NCBI GenBank assembly: GCA_037957365.1 | Contig: JARHVA010003526.1 | Span: 124,001 to 188,000 of the forward strand | Length of the DNA stretch: 64,000 nt | Reading direction: 5' to 3' | Source: Torreya grandis | Taxonomy: Eukaryota; Streptophyta; Pinopsida; Cupressales; Taxaceae | In this document: piece after piece, positions 36,686 through 51,755 of the stretch | Numbering within the stretch: position 1 is the first letter of the stretch | How the letters are laid out: each line of letters opens with the position of its first letter | Translations under genes and position numbers: made by a program | Notes under the pieces: model-generated | Seen by the model: only the letters and a program-made list of their open reading frames with translations | Databases searched by the model: none | What the model was told of the DNA's origin: nothing

Positions 36686-39600
36686 TGTTGTCACTTGGAT
36701 GTGCACCCCTTGAGGAGATGCCTATCTCTCTTCATGCAAGTGGAGGAATGGAAACATCTATCTTGTTATGGGTAACAATTCTAGAAGGGCTAGTTCCCTT
36801 GATGTACTCTTTGAAACACTCTCTTACCTATCAACTTTGCATGAAAAGGGTTAAGAATACAAACTAATAAAACTAAAGGTGATGCACCAATATTGAATTT
36901 TCTCCTATTGATTTAAATTCTACTACTTAGAGCTAAATAAAGCTTCTTTCACACAAAACTCACAACTCAAGATGGATTGTCACATCAATGTTTCATACGC
37001 TAGGTTCAAGAGGTATTTTGATGCTTAGGAAGGTAATGGATTATTAATTTGTGTAATATATTCATGAACCACTTCCAAAACACATACACTTATAAGAGAA
37101 CACTAAAAAAATTTGAAACAATTACTCTTATGCACATTTGGTTAACAATCAAGAATAACATGCTAGAAAAGATGATCTTCTACTAGACAAGACCAATATT
37201 ATTAAAATAACACTTAATTGTATAGAATTTAAGTAGGAAAATTCACTTTTTTATTGATTCAAGATATATTCAAGTACAAAGTTGGCCAAGGATTCACCAT
37301 CAACCAACATAGGTTGCCAAAAGAGTCAATATTTATAGCTTTTGAGAGAAGAACAAGACAAGGGAAGTCCAAAGGCTATTTGGACACATATAAATCTAAT
37401 AAAATGGGTTTAAATTGCATGAGAGAGAGGTATGGAATGAAACATTCAATTTCAAGAGGCCCAAGTGTCCATACAAGTCATGAAACCTATGAAAAGTGTC
37501 ATAAAACTCCTTATCTTAGCTCAGAAAACTACATTCATAATTTGAACCTGTTTGAACGTCCCACAAATAACTAGGTATAGGTATGATGATTGGAATGAGA
37601 GGGAAGGACTTTAGCCATGCCTCTCCATGTATTTTTTTTCATTCCTACTCATCTATAAACTCCTAGAAGGAAGCCATCACTACATGTAATCTAAAAAACT
37701 CTTTTTTCAGTCACCCCTCACACTTGTCTTCAAAATTGTCTTTATTTTTCAATTAAAATACATGGCAGGGAGTTAATGACACTTATAAAGATTATCCATG
37801 GCCTTATTATTCTCAAGTAAACCTTAAAAAGTCTCACATAGAGTTTTTACCCTTGTGTCCACTATGCCAATTTTGACTGGTTGAGATGCGAGCTCTAGTT
37901 TGGACACTTAAGAGTTTATTCTGGAAAAAAATGACCATACAGAGTTATTAAAAGTCCTAAAATTCCCTCCAAACTTTATTTAATCTTTATAATCCTCGTG
38001 TAACCTAAAAACACATAAAATGGTCAAAAATAAAATACTTTTCATCATGTCCATGTAATTTTGTATAGCTAAAAGGTATAGGAGGAATCCGTAGTTATTC
38101 CTCTACAAGTTCCAATAAATTTCATGGTCAAACTATGTCATCTAGACATATTTTCAATCTTGTTTTCTCCATCAGGTTTTGACTAAGGGTTTAGTAGGGT
38201 TTTAGGTAGTTTTTGTCTTAATCTTTTTCTATAAAGATCTAATGTTGGACCTACCAATAAATGATACAAAATTGATGCTAAGGTGCCCTTATAACCCATC
38301 CAAATTCCTTTGTTTCCCACGCAAATCCTTATAGGAGATATGAACACTTGAATATACCCCATCAAGCTTGGCTATACCCTTTTTTCATGCTTAGATTCTC
38401 TCTGAGCTAAATTTAGATTTCTTGTAGGTTCTTCTACATACTAAAAGTTCAAAATTTTATATCTCCACATCCTCAACATGTTTCAATCAACTAGATGGCC
38501 CTCTAAGACTTAGAAGTGAATATGGACCCCCAATTGGTTCTAGGTCCCTTGAAGGCCTAAAGGGTTTAGCATGTACCTTAAAAGTTTGAGATAATTTATC
38601 TGATATATCATAGTTGGGCTGGTATCTTATGCTTATTAATTCTTCATTCAAACTTTTAATATCACCACACAACCTCCCAATCACTCTTCTTCTTTTTCCC
38701 TCATTCACCAACTAGGCCTAGTGAAAGTTTACCTAATTAGACTGAGTACATGGGTATTTTGGTTATATTTAAAGTTATAATCCTAAAATAGTGATTATAT
38801 ATCATCTAATTTCCTTTTATACACCTCAAAACATTCTTCTAAAAGTTTTCCAAACCTTCCATCAAGTTCTTTAACCCCTTTTGACCTCATTAGCTTGTTT
38901 TGCCAAAACTTGATTTTCTTTGACTAGCTAACCTCTGGGATAAAATAGTGAGGTATAAACCTAATCCCCAAAGAAAATTTAATATTTTTGAAGTTTTAAA
39001 ATGTATTTATGGTGTTTTATACCAAAGGGTTTATCTGTATTCTTTGATTTAGGTGCCTAACTAACTCAAAATGCCCAAAAATGGCCTCTAAAAAGCCTAT
39101 TTTCTTATATTTTTTCCAAATCCTCCTAAGAGTGACCTCTCCAAGATAAAAAAAATTGATTATAGGTTACTTGAAAAATTTCCTCATTCCTTTTTATTCA
39201 CCTAAAACACATATCTTCTATGGATTCTTCATATTCATCTATTGAGCAAACATGGTTTCCTAGCCCACAGTATAAATTGTTACCCTTTGGGCAAGTAAGG
39301 AAGGTATTTGATCACCTTGGTAGAGTCATGGGATTATGGAAACACCTTTTGGCCTATCATAAACCAATTTTCATTTATTGTGAAATTTTTCCATCCCCCT
39401 AGACAATTTCATGTCTTACACTACTTTCATTAGCTTGCACCCTATTGTAGGTGTATACAAGGGTTTTGGGGACCTATGTAGTTTTTTTTCTCTCTTGTTT
39501 GTAGCTTATCAATTCACCAAAATATTAATTAAGGTGTTCACACATTAATTTATCAGGTATAAACTCCCATTTGGCCTTGCCTACATTTTTAGCTACAACT

Positions 39601-41395
39601 GAGTCCTCCACTATCTGTTAACTGAGACACCTTAATTTTTCCCCTCCTTATAGGTGTTTGTTACTTTAACTGAGATTAATCATGATTTGAATAGATCCCC
39701 TTAAAAAACCTTTAGGTCACACAACCTCTATACTCACCTAAGACTCACTTGTATGCTCTTTGGAAGCACAAACTATGTTCTCTTGCTTAGATTGAGAAAT
39801 CTCTATTGTAAGTGTGTATTTCTCATTAAAGCAACACATGTAGGTAGTCATAGGGGTTAGATAGCCATGTCTCAATCTTCCCTTAACCATTTGTGCATTG
39901 TTTCATCAGTTGAAACATCTTATTAAAAGGATTGAAGCCAATACCAAGGCTCTGATGACATCATCATGAGATGCATGTATGTGAAAATGAGTTGAATGTG
40001 GATAGTAAGTGTGGAATAAATCAAAAAGGTGGATAAAATGCCTCATGGGAAGCTTAAACCTATTATCAACCTTAAAAATACATTATTGACTACAAGGACA
40101 CCCTGATATAGGCTTCAAACATTCCTTTTAATGTGAAAATCACATGCATATACATGAATAGAATAAGTAGAGGCATCTCGTGACTATTTTAGCATGGTGA
40201 CTGGGCTTGTCACCAAAATTGTAATATTTCCAAGCATGAAATTATAAAATTATCTAATTTATTTATGGCTTGTATAACTAACACACTTTTATTACAACTC
40301 CATGGATAGGATAAATAAGCTTATACAAGGGACTGTTAGTGAAATTGGGCAAAAAGTTGACAATGAAGAATGACAAGATGGGAATTTGCCCAAATAATTA
40401 TATAGTGAAACCAAAACATATAAATAGGTATTAATATGACCCTTATACCTATATAACACCATATATAACTCAAATGAAACCTCTGAAGAAGACTACATTC
40501 AAGAACAAAGTAGAATTGACTAAAACTTCACCATGGTGACACCTTCCTACATCATAGACTAACTTACTCATCAATAGATTATGAAACATGAAACTAAGAA
40601 TGGATACCATATTATAAGGTATCCAACATCCTCTATATCCAACATCAACAATTGGTTCATATAGATTTGACCATAATTGATAAAAACCTATAGGGTGTAT
40701 GAAATAGCTAGCATAAAAATACAATCAACTTTATGAGGATGGTTCATGAAGCATAGGCCACAATTATTTAAACTCTTTATATGTAATTAAGGTATATAAG
40801 TGTAATACAACCTCCCAAAATAATTTTTCTTGAAACCTTTTTAGTTGTCTATATTGAGCAACAATTTAAAGGTCACTTATGTATGTATAGAAATGCAAAG
40901 AAGAAGAAGAATGGTTTTGGATTTAAAAAGTCAATTCTAGAGTTAAAAAAAAAATATATATGAGTTTTAGTAAGGTTAATAATCCTTCCATGATCTTTTC
41001 CCATGTGGAAAACTTCCCCATGGGTCGTACAAGTGCCATTTGCTTTTTTTTTTAAGTTCTTTCTTGAATTTTAGTTAATGAACCTACAATATTATAATGT
41101 AACTAACATCATATATAGTTAAAGTTACCTCTTGGATGCTTAAAAATAAAAAAAATGACACTTAGTCTCCTTTGGAACCATGCCACTTGCATTTATGACT
41201 CTTAAAAGCACATAAAATGACTCAAAATGACAAATAAGCTAATGAAACCATGACTAAGGTTATAAATACATTGTATAACATCAATTAAAACATAATATAA
41301 CCTATTAAAAATATATATACCCCTAAATATTTAAAAAACCAAGTTTTTTACCTATAGGGTTCTAAATTTGACCTAAAAGTCAAACTTGGTCAACA
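36686..41395 (-). repeat. 3' LTR of element D
   Basis: About 4.7 kb. It aligns with 55051-60276 over its length, apart from a block of roughly 570 bp present in the other LTR (58245-58815) and absent here at about 39925. On the minus strand it starts TGTTGACC, as in element A. No credible gene: the plus-strand frame 39220-39402 is discussed under findings. Confidence 0.9.
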
Positions 41396-41425
41396 AAATA
41401 GTGACTCATAGGGGTAGTATGTCTG
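41396..41425 (-). other. Conserved pre-3' LTR motif of element D
   Basis: On the minus strand CATACTACCCCTATGAGTCAC lies a few bases before the LTR start. It matches A (CATACTACCCTTGTGAGTCAC before LTR3) and C (CCCTATGAGTCAC). It occupies the polypurine tract position without being purine-rich. Confidence 0.65.
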
Positions 41426-41639
41426 TTATACTAAATACTAATAGCCTTATCCTATCATGGGCCAAGGGATTCATTAATTTCTTTAAGACATCTAACAATT
41501 AATTGCCTAAAACACACATAAAATAACCATAACACACTAAGCAAACACAAGATAAAGCAAGACAACAATAAGACTCACATATGTGCATAAGCACTTAAAG
41601 AAAATTAAAAAAACAACTTTGTACAAGGAGAGAGGAGAA

Positions 41640-42777
41640 CCTTGGTAGAAATGTTTGAGATATATCCCATTAACTAGGATATGACTCTCCTCCTCTCCAT
41701 CCAACTTTAAGATTTGGAAAGCATTGTGTTGCTTGCATTGGGTGATAACATAAGGGCCACTCTACAAAGCATCAAAATTTGTGTGTTTTCTAGACTTATC
41801 CATAACTTCATCCCATTTTAGAACAATATCCCCCTATTTGAATCTTCTTGGCATGGATTTCTTGTCAAAGTATCTGTTTGTTTGATCTTGATGAGCCCTC
41901 ATAGTTTGCATAGTTTTATCTCTTGTCTCTTCAAGCTTCATCAACTCACACAACCTAACTTCCATGCTTTCATTCTCCATCAACTCTAGCTAATAAGTGA
42001 GATCCAAGGCTGGTGACTCAAGTTAAATAGGTAGTCTATCCTCTCTCCCATAAACAAGTGTATATGGTGAGTTTCTAATTGCTCTCTTGGGGTGAATCTA
42101 TCATCCCAAAGAGCTATCTTCAATTTGAAATGCCAAGTTTTTTGGTTATTCTCCATTGTCCTCTTGATAATCTTGATTATATTATTATTTTTGAACTCAT
42201 ATATTCCATTCCCTTGTGGATAATAGTTGGAGGAATTACTAAGATAGATGCCATGTTTCAAAGCCCACTCACTTGTTTTCATTCCAAGAAAATCTAATGC
42301 ATTATCTGAAATTATTGTTAAAGGAGCCCCAAACCTTGACACTATGTCTTCATATAAGTCTATAACTAAAATTTCATTTGCTTCCTTGAGAGCTATAGCC
42401 TATACCCATCTTATAATGTAATTTGTAGTAGTCAACACCTACTTGTGCCCAACACTAGAAGGTGGGTTCATTAAACCTATGAAATCTAGGCCCTATTGCA
42501 TAAAGGGTTGATCAACTTGTATTGGATGAAGAGACAAGGCAAAAAAAAATTATTTAACATGAAAAAGATCACATTTTTGGCATTTCCCTATCATATAATG
42601 GGTGTCTTTTAATAAACTAGGCCAAAAATATCCAACTCTCATAATCTTTGTAATTGTGGTTCTTGGAGCAAAGAGACCACCAGTTGGTCCATCATGAAAC
42701 TCAATCAATATTTTCTCAACTTGATCTAATTGAAAACATATAAATATCACACTTGAGAATTCCTTCCTAAAAAACAC
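41640..42777 (-). pseudogene. Element D integrase
   Basis: The zinc-binding part is at 42550-42777 (FHDGPTGGLFAPRT...CQKCDLF, HHCC pattern partly kept). The core holds GLDFIG (about 42480), LTIISDNALDF (about 42310) and YPQGNGIYEFKNNN (about 42220), so D, D and E of the catalytic triad can be recognised. After the core (41640-41985) come GDIVLKWDE, FDAL and SGPYVITQCKQHNAFQILKLDG. Stops interrupt it several times. Usual position at the end of pol in Ty3/gypsy. Confidence 0.85.
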
Positions 42778-42852
42778 TCCATCAACAAGTACATAAGGAA
42801 TAGATTGTAATCTAAACTACCTTTTTTTAGCTCTATCTAGGCCTTGTGGACA

Positions 42853-43480
42853 CTAACCAGTTTGAAGAAAATGGGTCATATCTTGTGTCCAACTCCTCAT
42901 GGATGAAGGTTTAGATATCATAGGTTCATCATTAAGTACTAAAACAACCTCTTTTTTTTCCTTCAAATCTGAATCAAGATGCTCACATAACCCCTTTCCT
43001 TTCACTAGCTTGGTAGTCTTGATTTCTACATCATACTTCATCACTTTTTGTAATCCAACCAACCCTTTTTTCATTCAAATCTCTTCTCAAAAGGAATTCT
43101 TTGACACTATTATTAGGTACCAATATGTTAATCTTGTATTTAGATAACATATTCCTAAACTTATTTCAATTATAACAACTTAACGTACTTGCTTCTCAAC
43201 ATAGGTGTATCTTACCTCATAGGCCTCCAATCCTTGATTAAAGAAGCAAATAGGTTGATCCAAGTTTTCTTCATTTGATTGAGTGAGAATGGATAAAATT
43301 ACCTCATCATTTATAAATGTATACAAAATTAAATCCTTTAATAAATTAGGACTTTCAAGAGTTGGAGCTTGGGCAATGGCTTGTTTAATCTCTTCAAAAC
43401 TCTCCTTATTCTTTTCCAAGTGAAGACTTCATCTTTCCTTAGCATAGAGGTTAGAGGTTTAACTAAATTATTAAAATAAA
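42853..43480 (-). pseudogene. Element D gypsy-type RNase H
   Basis: Minus-strand frames: FEEIKQAIAQAPTLESPN, LILYTFINDEVILSILTQ, PICFFNQGLEAYEVRY (43180-43419). Then a tether-like part, YDVEIKTTKLVKGKGLCEHL (42853-43074), typical of the RNase H to integrase transition. The first catalytic Asp position is not convincing, which fits a degenerate connection-type RNase H in elements carrying aRNH. Confidence 0.8.
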
Positions 43481-44408
43481 TAATGAACCTCCTTATGAAA
43501 TTTATTTTCCCAAATAAACTTTTCAAACCTTTCTTATGTTTGGGTAAAGCCAAAGCCAAAATTTTACTCACCCTTTCAGGATCTATAGATAAGCCTTTCT
43601 TTGAGATAATATATCCTAAGAGTTTGCCTTCATGTACATCAAACACACACTTATTTTGGTTGATATAGATTCCAAACTCTCTACATCTCTAAAAACTATG
43701 CCTAAGGTGATTCAAGTAATCCTTTGCATCCTTATAAAAAACTGTAATATCATCAAGATACACCAACACAATGTCACTTATTAGTCCTTGAAAATATATA
43801 TCTATTGCACGTTGAAATATAGATCTAGAATTAGACAAGACAAAAGGTAGTTTTATATAATAATATGTACCCCAATTAGTATTAATTTTTGTCTTATATT
43901 GATCACTCTCTTTCATGAAATTTTGATTATATCTGAAATATCCATCAAGGAGAGAAAACCTTTCACTACCTGTCACAACTTGAAAAAATTACTCCATGGA
44001 AGGAAGAGGATAGTAGTCCTTCAAGGAAACTCTATTCAAGTACCTAAAATCAACACATAACCTGATTTATCCATTATTATTTCTTACAAGGACTAGTTTT
44101 TCCAACCAAGATGAATGCTTAATAGGAAAAATGATCTTAGACTCAATCAACTTAGTAAGATCATTCCTCATGAGAGGCTCAATCTTGGGATTAATTGGCC
44201 TTTGTCTTTGCTTGATAGGCTTAGAATTCTCATCTATATCTATGGTATTTTTAGATAAGTTTGGGTAAAATCCTTTTAAATAAATATATTCCCATGTAAA
44301 TACATCAAAAAAACTCCTTGCATAACTCAATGAAATCATGTTTCTCTTCACTAGTACATACCTTCCCAAGAGCAAGTAACTTATCCTTGAATATTTGTAC
44401 CTTATCAT
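43480..44408 (-). pseudogene. Element D reverse transcriptase
   Basis: Minus strand, in order: SFFDVFTWEY, RQRPINPKIEPLMRNDL, IIFPIKHSSWLEKLVLVRNN (44067-44408), LCVDFRYLNRVSLKDYYPLP, FSLLDGYFRYNQ, TNWGTYYYIKLPF, LVYLDDITVFYKD (intact YLDD, 43689-43976), then GKLLGYIISKKGLSIDPERV and LFGKINFIRRF (43338-43646). A few stops and one frameshift. All expected gypsy RT blocks are present. Confidence 0.92.
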
Positions 44409-44628
44409 AGTTGTATTCTTTATTAGACATTCTTACCTCTTATTTCTTCAACTAATCATCATTATTTAAGATACTCTCAAGTGTGACTAAGCTTTTAGGG
44501 AGCTTGTTTGACTTCAATTATAAATTTTTCCCTCCATATTATTGTTATAGTTTGGAGTGATTATTTGAAAAAAACTTAGACTCCTCTTATATAAAAAGTG
44601 TTATTTGTTGGTCAATATCAAAAACTTT

Positions 44629-45085
44629 CTAATTAGTGATATTATCAGGCATGGAGGGCCTTATAATCACCTTGAGGTGTGGTTGGTTATTATCTTCTCT
44701 TATCCCCTTTGGAGCATCAAATTGAGCTCTAATTACTGCCAACCTATCATCATGTTTGTTATCTTCTCTTGGGATGGATTTGATGTTGAAGGCTTGGAAC
44801 TCTTCCACAAGATCCCACACTCTATGCTTATATGACTTAAGCAAAGATTTCTTATTTACATTTTGGCCTCTTACTTGATTCACAATCAATTCACTATCAC
44901 CATACACTTGTAATTCTTTCACACCTCTTTTCTTAGCCCACTCAAGGCCATAAATGAGGGACTCATATTCTACCACATTACAAGTAAAAGAGAAGTGAAA
45001 TATGAAAGTGGAATATTGCCTATCCTTGGATCAAAAAACCAACATTGCTCCACCACCTGCCCTAACTTTGCTTCTAGATCCATCA
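44629..45085 (-). pseudogene. Element D archaeal-type RNase H (aRNH), upstream of RT
   Basis: The region reads FDGSRSKVRAGGGAML (first Asp, about 45050-45085), NVVEYESLIYGLEWAKK (Glu), LQVYGDSELIVNQVRGQ (second Asp), IPREDNKHDDRLAV (final Asp), then RPSMPDN. This is the DEDD set of the RNase H1-like domain acquired by Tat-lineage elements. The catalytic residues appear intact although flanking stops exist. In most Tat elements this domain follows RT and RNase H; here it lies between protease and RT. Element E has the same order. Confidence 0.85.
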
Positions 45086-45096
45086 AAGAATAGCTA

Positions 45097-45944
45097 TCAT
45101 AAACCATCCATGTCTTCACTTGGCTTCATCAAGTTTGGCATGAAATAGTCCTCCTTATGAATGCAATACATTCCAAGACCAGTTTCCTCTATGAATTTGT
45201 AAGGATCATGCTCATAATGTTCATCTCCCCATTCATCTAAATACAAATTAGAAACTCCTTCAAGAGAAGATGTTGGAGATTGATCTATGTGAAGTTCCTC
45301 CTCATCAATAATGGCATAATTGACATTTGCCACTTTAGGCATTTAAGGTTCTAAGTGATTGTGATGGATAGACTCTGATTCAATCTTCACTTTGGTACCA
45401 TAATTTGTCCTAAAAATCATATAAGACCAATTAGCTACCAAGTATCCACCTATCTTGGTTGTAAACTCTCTTGATAAACAAAGAGCAAAGTATGGAGGTA
45501 AATCTACCATAATCACATCATGAGAGATGGAAAAGTAGGACAATCATGTAAAATCAATTTCAAATCCTTCACTAATCTCAAGGTATTTTCTGGTGATCCA
45601 TCCAATTTTAGGATTCCTTTAGCCATTGGTTCATACTTGGGGCCTAGTTTATCCACTATAGACTTAGACATAACTAAAGTACTAGCCCCACTATCTATGG
45701 TACAATTGTGAACTAAGAAAACACCAATGATTAAATATAGGTAAAAATGAGGAATCTTATTAGTTTTTTTCACTTTTTCATAAATGGGTTGAGTTCCATT
45801 AACCAAGACAACATTCTCATTCCTAGTTGATCTAACTTGCTTACCTAATCCTTCCAATTCCTTTTGAAGCATATATTTTTGTCCTAGTATTTTCAATGAA
45901 TCCCATAAGAAAACATTCATAATTAACTTATTCATCTGATCCAA
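45097..45944 (-). pseudogene. Element D protease and spacer
   Basis: Frame 45513-45944 contains HNCTIDSGASTLVM, the aspartic protease active site, and LRLVKDLKLILHDCP. Frames 45343-45543 and 45097-45342 continue with LPPYFALCLSREF and then an acidic spacer leading to aRNH. Two stops separate them. The protease releases gag and pol products. Confidence 0.85.
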
Positions 45945-47276
45945 AACATTTATATAAGTATTTATGATCTTTAAAGGCTCCTTAGAAGCACTAATACCTT
46001 GTGGTGTAGCTTGTGAAGGTGGATGTGTAGGAGCAGGCCTTACATTCTAAAACTTTTTATTTGTTTGCACATTAGGGACTAATTTAGATCCACCCACCAT
46101 TTAAGATGATGTATGAGTCAAAATATGTCCTTTATTATCCCCTAGTGTCTCTTTAATAGCCCTCTTCTTAGACCTAGTGTTAGAGGATACACTAACATTC
46201 ACATTGCTTGAATTTCCCAAATGATTGATGGCATAAAATTATGCCTCCAAATAATTTATGAGAATAGAATCGGATTGTGTTTGTCCATTTTTCATTATAG
46301 TTTTCATTCCATTTTGCATTGGTGCCTCAAAAGTGGAAATTTGAGATGCTTGATTACTTTGCATTGTCATATCTTGACTAGGCATTTCATTGTTGTATGA
46401 AACTTGGACATGATTTTGGTCATAGGAGGGATAGCATGGTTGTTCTTGAACAAATTTGATTTGAGTGGAAATAAAATCTTTGGAATATGATGGGGCATTA
46501 GGATTATAACTATGGTAAGGTCTAGATTGAGTGATTTGACCTAGTCTTTGATTATTACTTTGAAAAGGAGGCCTATTTGTTTGCCCAAACTGATTGTAGG
46601 ACTAGTATGGCCTATAACTTTGAGCTTGTTACCTTTTGAGTGAAACCAAGTCATTAATAACACTTTGGATCAAACTCTTGACTTCATGGATCTCATTGGT
46701 GGTGGCAATGGAAGAACTTTCTTGAGTAGGCAAAGGAGCCAAGGTAGGTAATGCAACTTGACTAGGAGGCTACAAATCAAGGAACAATGGCATTGGTGAC
46801 CTAAGAGCAATCTTCCCTACTTGAATAAGATAATTCTCTACATTGATGGATATCTCATAGGTAGCAAGTAGTGTATTCCCACCCATGGATTGGATCATCA
46901 TTGATACATCACTATTCAACGCTTTTAAATAGTACAAGAAGGCATAATTTGGAGTATCTCTCACAAGGGTTGGGATCATATCCCATGTCTTTTGAAATCT
47001 GTTGTTAAAATTTTGCATAAACTCTTATGGTGCCCTCTTGATAGTGGTCAATTTTTCAGCTAGTGACAGATGATCACTCTTCTCTCCAAAACTCTTAGTC
47101 AATAGATCTCCTAGTTTATCCCATGAACCAATGAAATTTTAGGTTGAGTCTCATACCAATCTAAGGCTTTCCCTTTGAAAGACAATGCCAATAGCCTAAT
47201 ATCCACCTTCTCTTGAGTGATATTATAGATATTGTAAAAGTTTTTTATGTTTCTAATGTGTTTAATGGGAGTAATA
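45945..47276 (-). pseudogene. Element D gag, main part
   Basis: On the minus strand, just after element C, ITPIKHIRNIKNFYNIYN and LLALSFKGKALDWYETQP (47111-47276). Then NNRFQKTWDMIPTLV and YLKALNSDVSMM (46770-47018), the pattern of the retrotransposon gag domain. The rest toward 45945 is Asn/Gln/Pro-rich and low in complexity, as in gag C-termini. The gag N-terminus is displaced to 54472-54690 by element C. Confidence 0.8.
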
Positions 47277-47281
47277 AGATT

Positions 47282-49255
<1,974 letters not shown>

Positions 49256-49290
49256 TTTCTAGTGACTCATAGGGAAGCATGTTTATTATG
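49256..49290 (-). other. Conserved pre-3' LTR motif of element C
   Basis: On the minus strand CTTCCCTATGAGTCACTAG stands directly before the LTR start TATTGGCC. It shares CCCTATGAGTCAC with D and TGAGTCAC with A, and again no polypurine run is next to the LTR. Confidence 0.6.
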
Positions 49291-49568
49291 CTTGAATAAC
49301 CCAACCACTTGCCTTGTCTAGTCTATTGGGCATGGAGTCACTACTCTGGTTTGCCAAGGCTGACCCTTTCTGGAACCTCCTCTGGAAGCAACAACGAAAA
49401 ATAAAATAAAGTGCCCAAAGCACTTATTGAAAGGAAACTAACCTAAAATTAAAATAAGGACAACAAATAAATGTGCCTAAAATATCACTTGGAGGAATTT
49501 AAACAAGACTAATCTAATATATACACCCTAAAACAATGTGTACCCTTCCTCTTGGATCAAAAGGAAAT

Positions 49569-51590
49569 TTTGATACTCTTCTTGCATCATAAGATAGGAT
49601 ATTGAATAAGGCATGCAACTTATTGACCCCTGGAATTGATGCCTACCTCTTATTTATTGCAACTATCAGCTTCTTTGTCATCATGCTCAATGATAACCGA
49701 ACAGCTCCAAATAGGTTAGCTATGTGAATCTAAACAATCTCAAATTCTTCATATGGCTCCTTAATTGTAACCTCCAATAGTGGTTCAATAAGGCATACCT
49801 CTTTGATTTCTATGGTATCCTCAATATGACTAGGCTTGCTCTTTATTTCATGTTTTTTGGGCCAATCAAGGAGCTAATAGCCCATTCTAAAGATCTAAAA
49901 CAAGTCCCTATCTGTAATAAACTCTTAAGGTGATAGAGTTAAAAGGCTTCCCACTCCATCCCCTTTGATCTTCTTGATAAGGTTTTCCTCCTTGGTTGTA
50001 ATCAGGTCATAATTTCTTTAGAGAAGAAAATAGCCAGCTCTCAAGATCTCAAACAAGTCCTCACATGAGGCTTTTCACTAATTGGTAACCTCTGGATGCT
50101 CCACAAGTTCATCAATTTGATCAACTATTTCATCCATCTCCTCACTCCTTTTTACAACATGACAATTCATTCAAGGAAGTGACAGCCTTAACCCCCTCAT
50201 TTTCAACATAAGGTCAGAGTTTTGAATCCTCAATGGTGCACTCTAATTTATGCACAATTATAAAAGAGTCTTCAATAGGCTCTCCTTCATTTAAGAAGAT
50301 TAAGTTGATCTTTTTTCACCAAAGGGGGTCCCTATGGTGATTTCTTCATCATATTTACTCATGACATCCTCTTTATCAACATTTTTGGATGCATCTTCTT
50401 GGTTTGCTTTATAGAGAAGAAGCTCCTTCTCAAGGAGTGGCATAATATATCCTTAAAAATACTTAATAGGGTGAGAAAGGTTCAAAGAATCTACCATAGG
50501 TTCCTAAAATTATTCTGCTTGGATCACCTTCACCTCCTCTTTCATACCACTTTAAATGGATTTCCAAGATGGAAATGATAGAGGCTTAGATTGTTGAGGA
50601 GCAAGGGGTGGGGACTGAGTAGCTTTAGGTCCACTTGACTACATAACTTGGTTCCAAGATGGGAAAACTAAATTTTTCCTTTGATCTTCTGCTTCTGCTT
50701 CTTTTCCTAGTTCTTTATCCTCAGCTCCAGCTCTTTGATTTACTTCACTATATTCTCTTGAAATAGCTCCTCTTTAAGGTGGTCAGGCACACAAGAGGGA
50801 TGAGGGATAATTGTAGAGGATTGGATTATTCTTTAACTTGGATCCTTAAATCTGGATTCATTTCATTTTGCTTACCCCAATACTTCACCACTTGATTCCA
50901 GCTTGGAACCTTGAAGGACTTCATAAGGTTTTCTTGAGGAAGAAAGGGGTCTTGAATCTCAATAGTAGGTTATTCCACAACAATTCCTTTTTATTTTTGG
51001 TGGTTTTCCTGAACCGAATTCTATGAAGTGAAAGTCTAAGAAATATATGAAGAACTTGGAAAACTCAAAGGAGCACTTGGAATGGTCTACTAAGGAAGAA
51101 TAGATGGCACATAAGAAGATTGAGGTGCCATGTAGGTAGGCACAAAAGGTTGGTGAGGTTTCCCCTATTTTTCCTCAAGTGATTTCAGCTTGTCCTCAAT
51201 GCTCTAAATGTAACCATCTATATCCAACATGTCACCTATGAGATTGTTCCAATTTGCTCTCTCAACAGGGGTCCATTTTGCTTTTATATGATGTAATGAT
51301 TCCCTCACATAATGGATATAGTGAGTAGGGAAATCTTGACCATAACATTTCTATGAGCACACTTCTAGAGCATACTTGTCAAGGCTTACTAAAGTTTGCT
51401 TCAATACTGGTATACATGGCTCATGATAGGGTGGATGAAGCTCATATGGATTATGAAGAACTTTCCAAGGTTATTGATAAAGAGATGGATAATATGCATA
51501 TCCACCATAGCTATTCATATTGGCCTCATATATCAAATGAGGTGCAGGAGCTATTTAAAAATATGTAATGAGACATACCTGGTCTGCTCA
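49569..51590 (-). pseudogene. Conserved ORF of unknown function in element C (decayed)
   Basis: Homologue of the ORF in element A. The N-terminal block near 51110-51440 reads LKQTLVSLDKYALE, YGQDFPTHYIHYV, WTPVERANWNNL and GDMLDIDG, matching A at 5786-6103 residue by residue at the key positions. Around 50700-50780 a Lys/Glu-rich stretch could form a coiled coil (EELFQENI, KELELRIKN). The C-terminal part (49569-49810) reads CLIEPLLEV, EPYEEFEIV, MTKKLIVAI, LFNILSYDARRVSKFPFDPRG, matching A at 7600-7896. There are several stops. No similarity to standard retrotransposon domains is recognised; a structural or accessory role is inference. Confidence 0.55.
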
Positions 51591-51755
51591 TAACTAGAAG
51601 CTTTAATTTGGAGTTGCCATTGGTCCTAACAACTTGCTTCCACAAGATAATTAGAGGAAAGACACACCAAGATCTTCTCTTTAGATAATGATGATTAGGA
51701 TTTTGGGTTAATTTAAACTGGCTAATAAATGCTAAAAGTCACCATTGATGTTTAT

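Noticed and set aside
37254..37574. Plus-strand 106-codon frame in the D 3' LTR
   Set aside because: The equivalent region in the 5' LTR (about 55630-55940) does not keep the frame.
41396..41986. Envelope-like gene between integrase and 3' LTR in element D
   Set aside because: The segment is only about 600 bp, over half of which is the integrase C-terminus; no signal peptide or membrane segment is visible.
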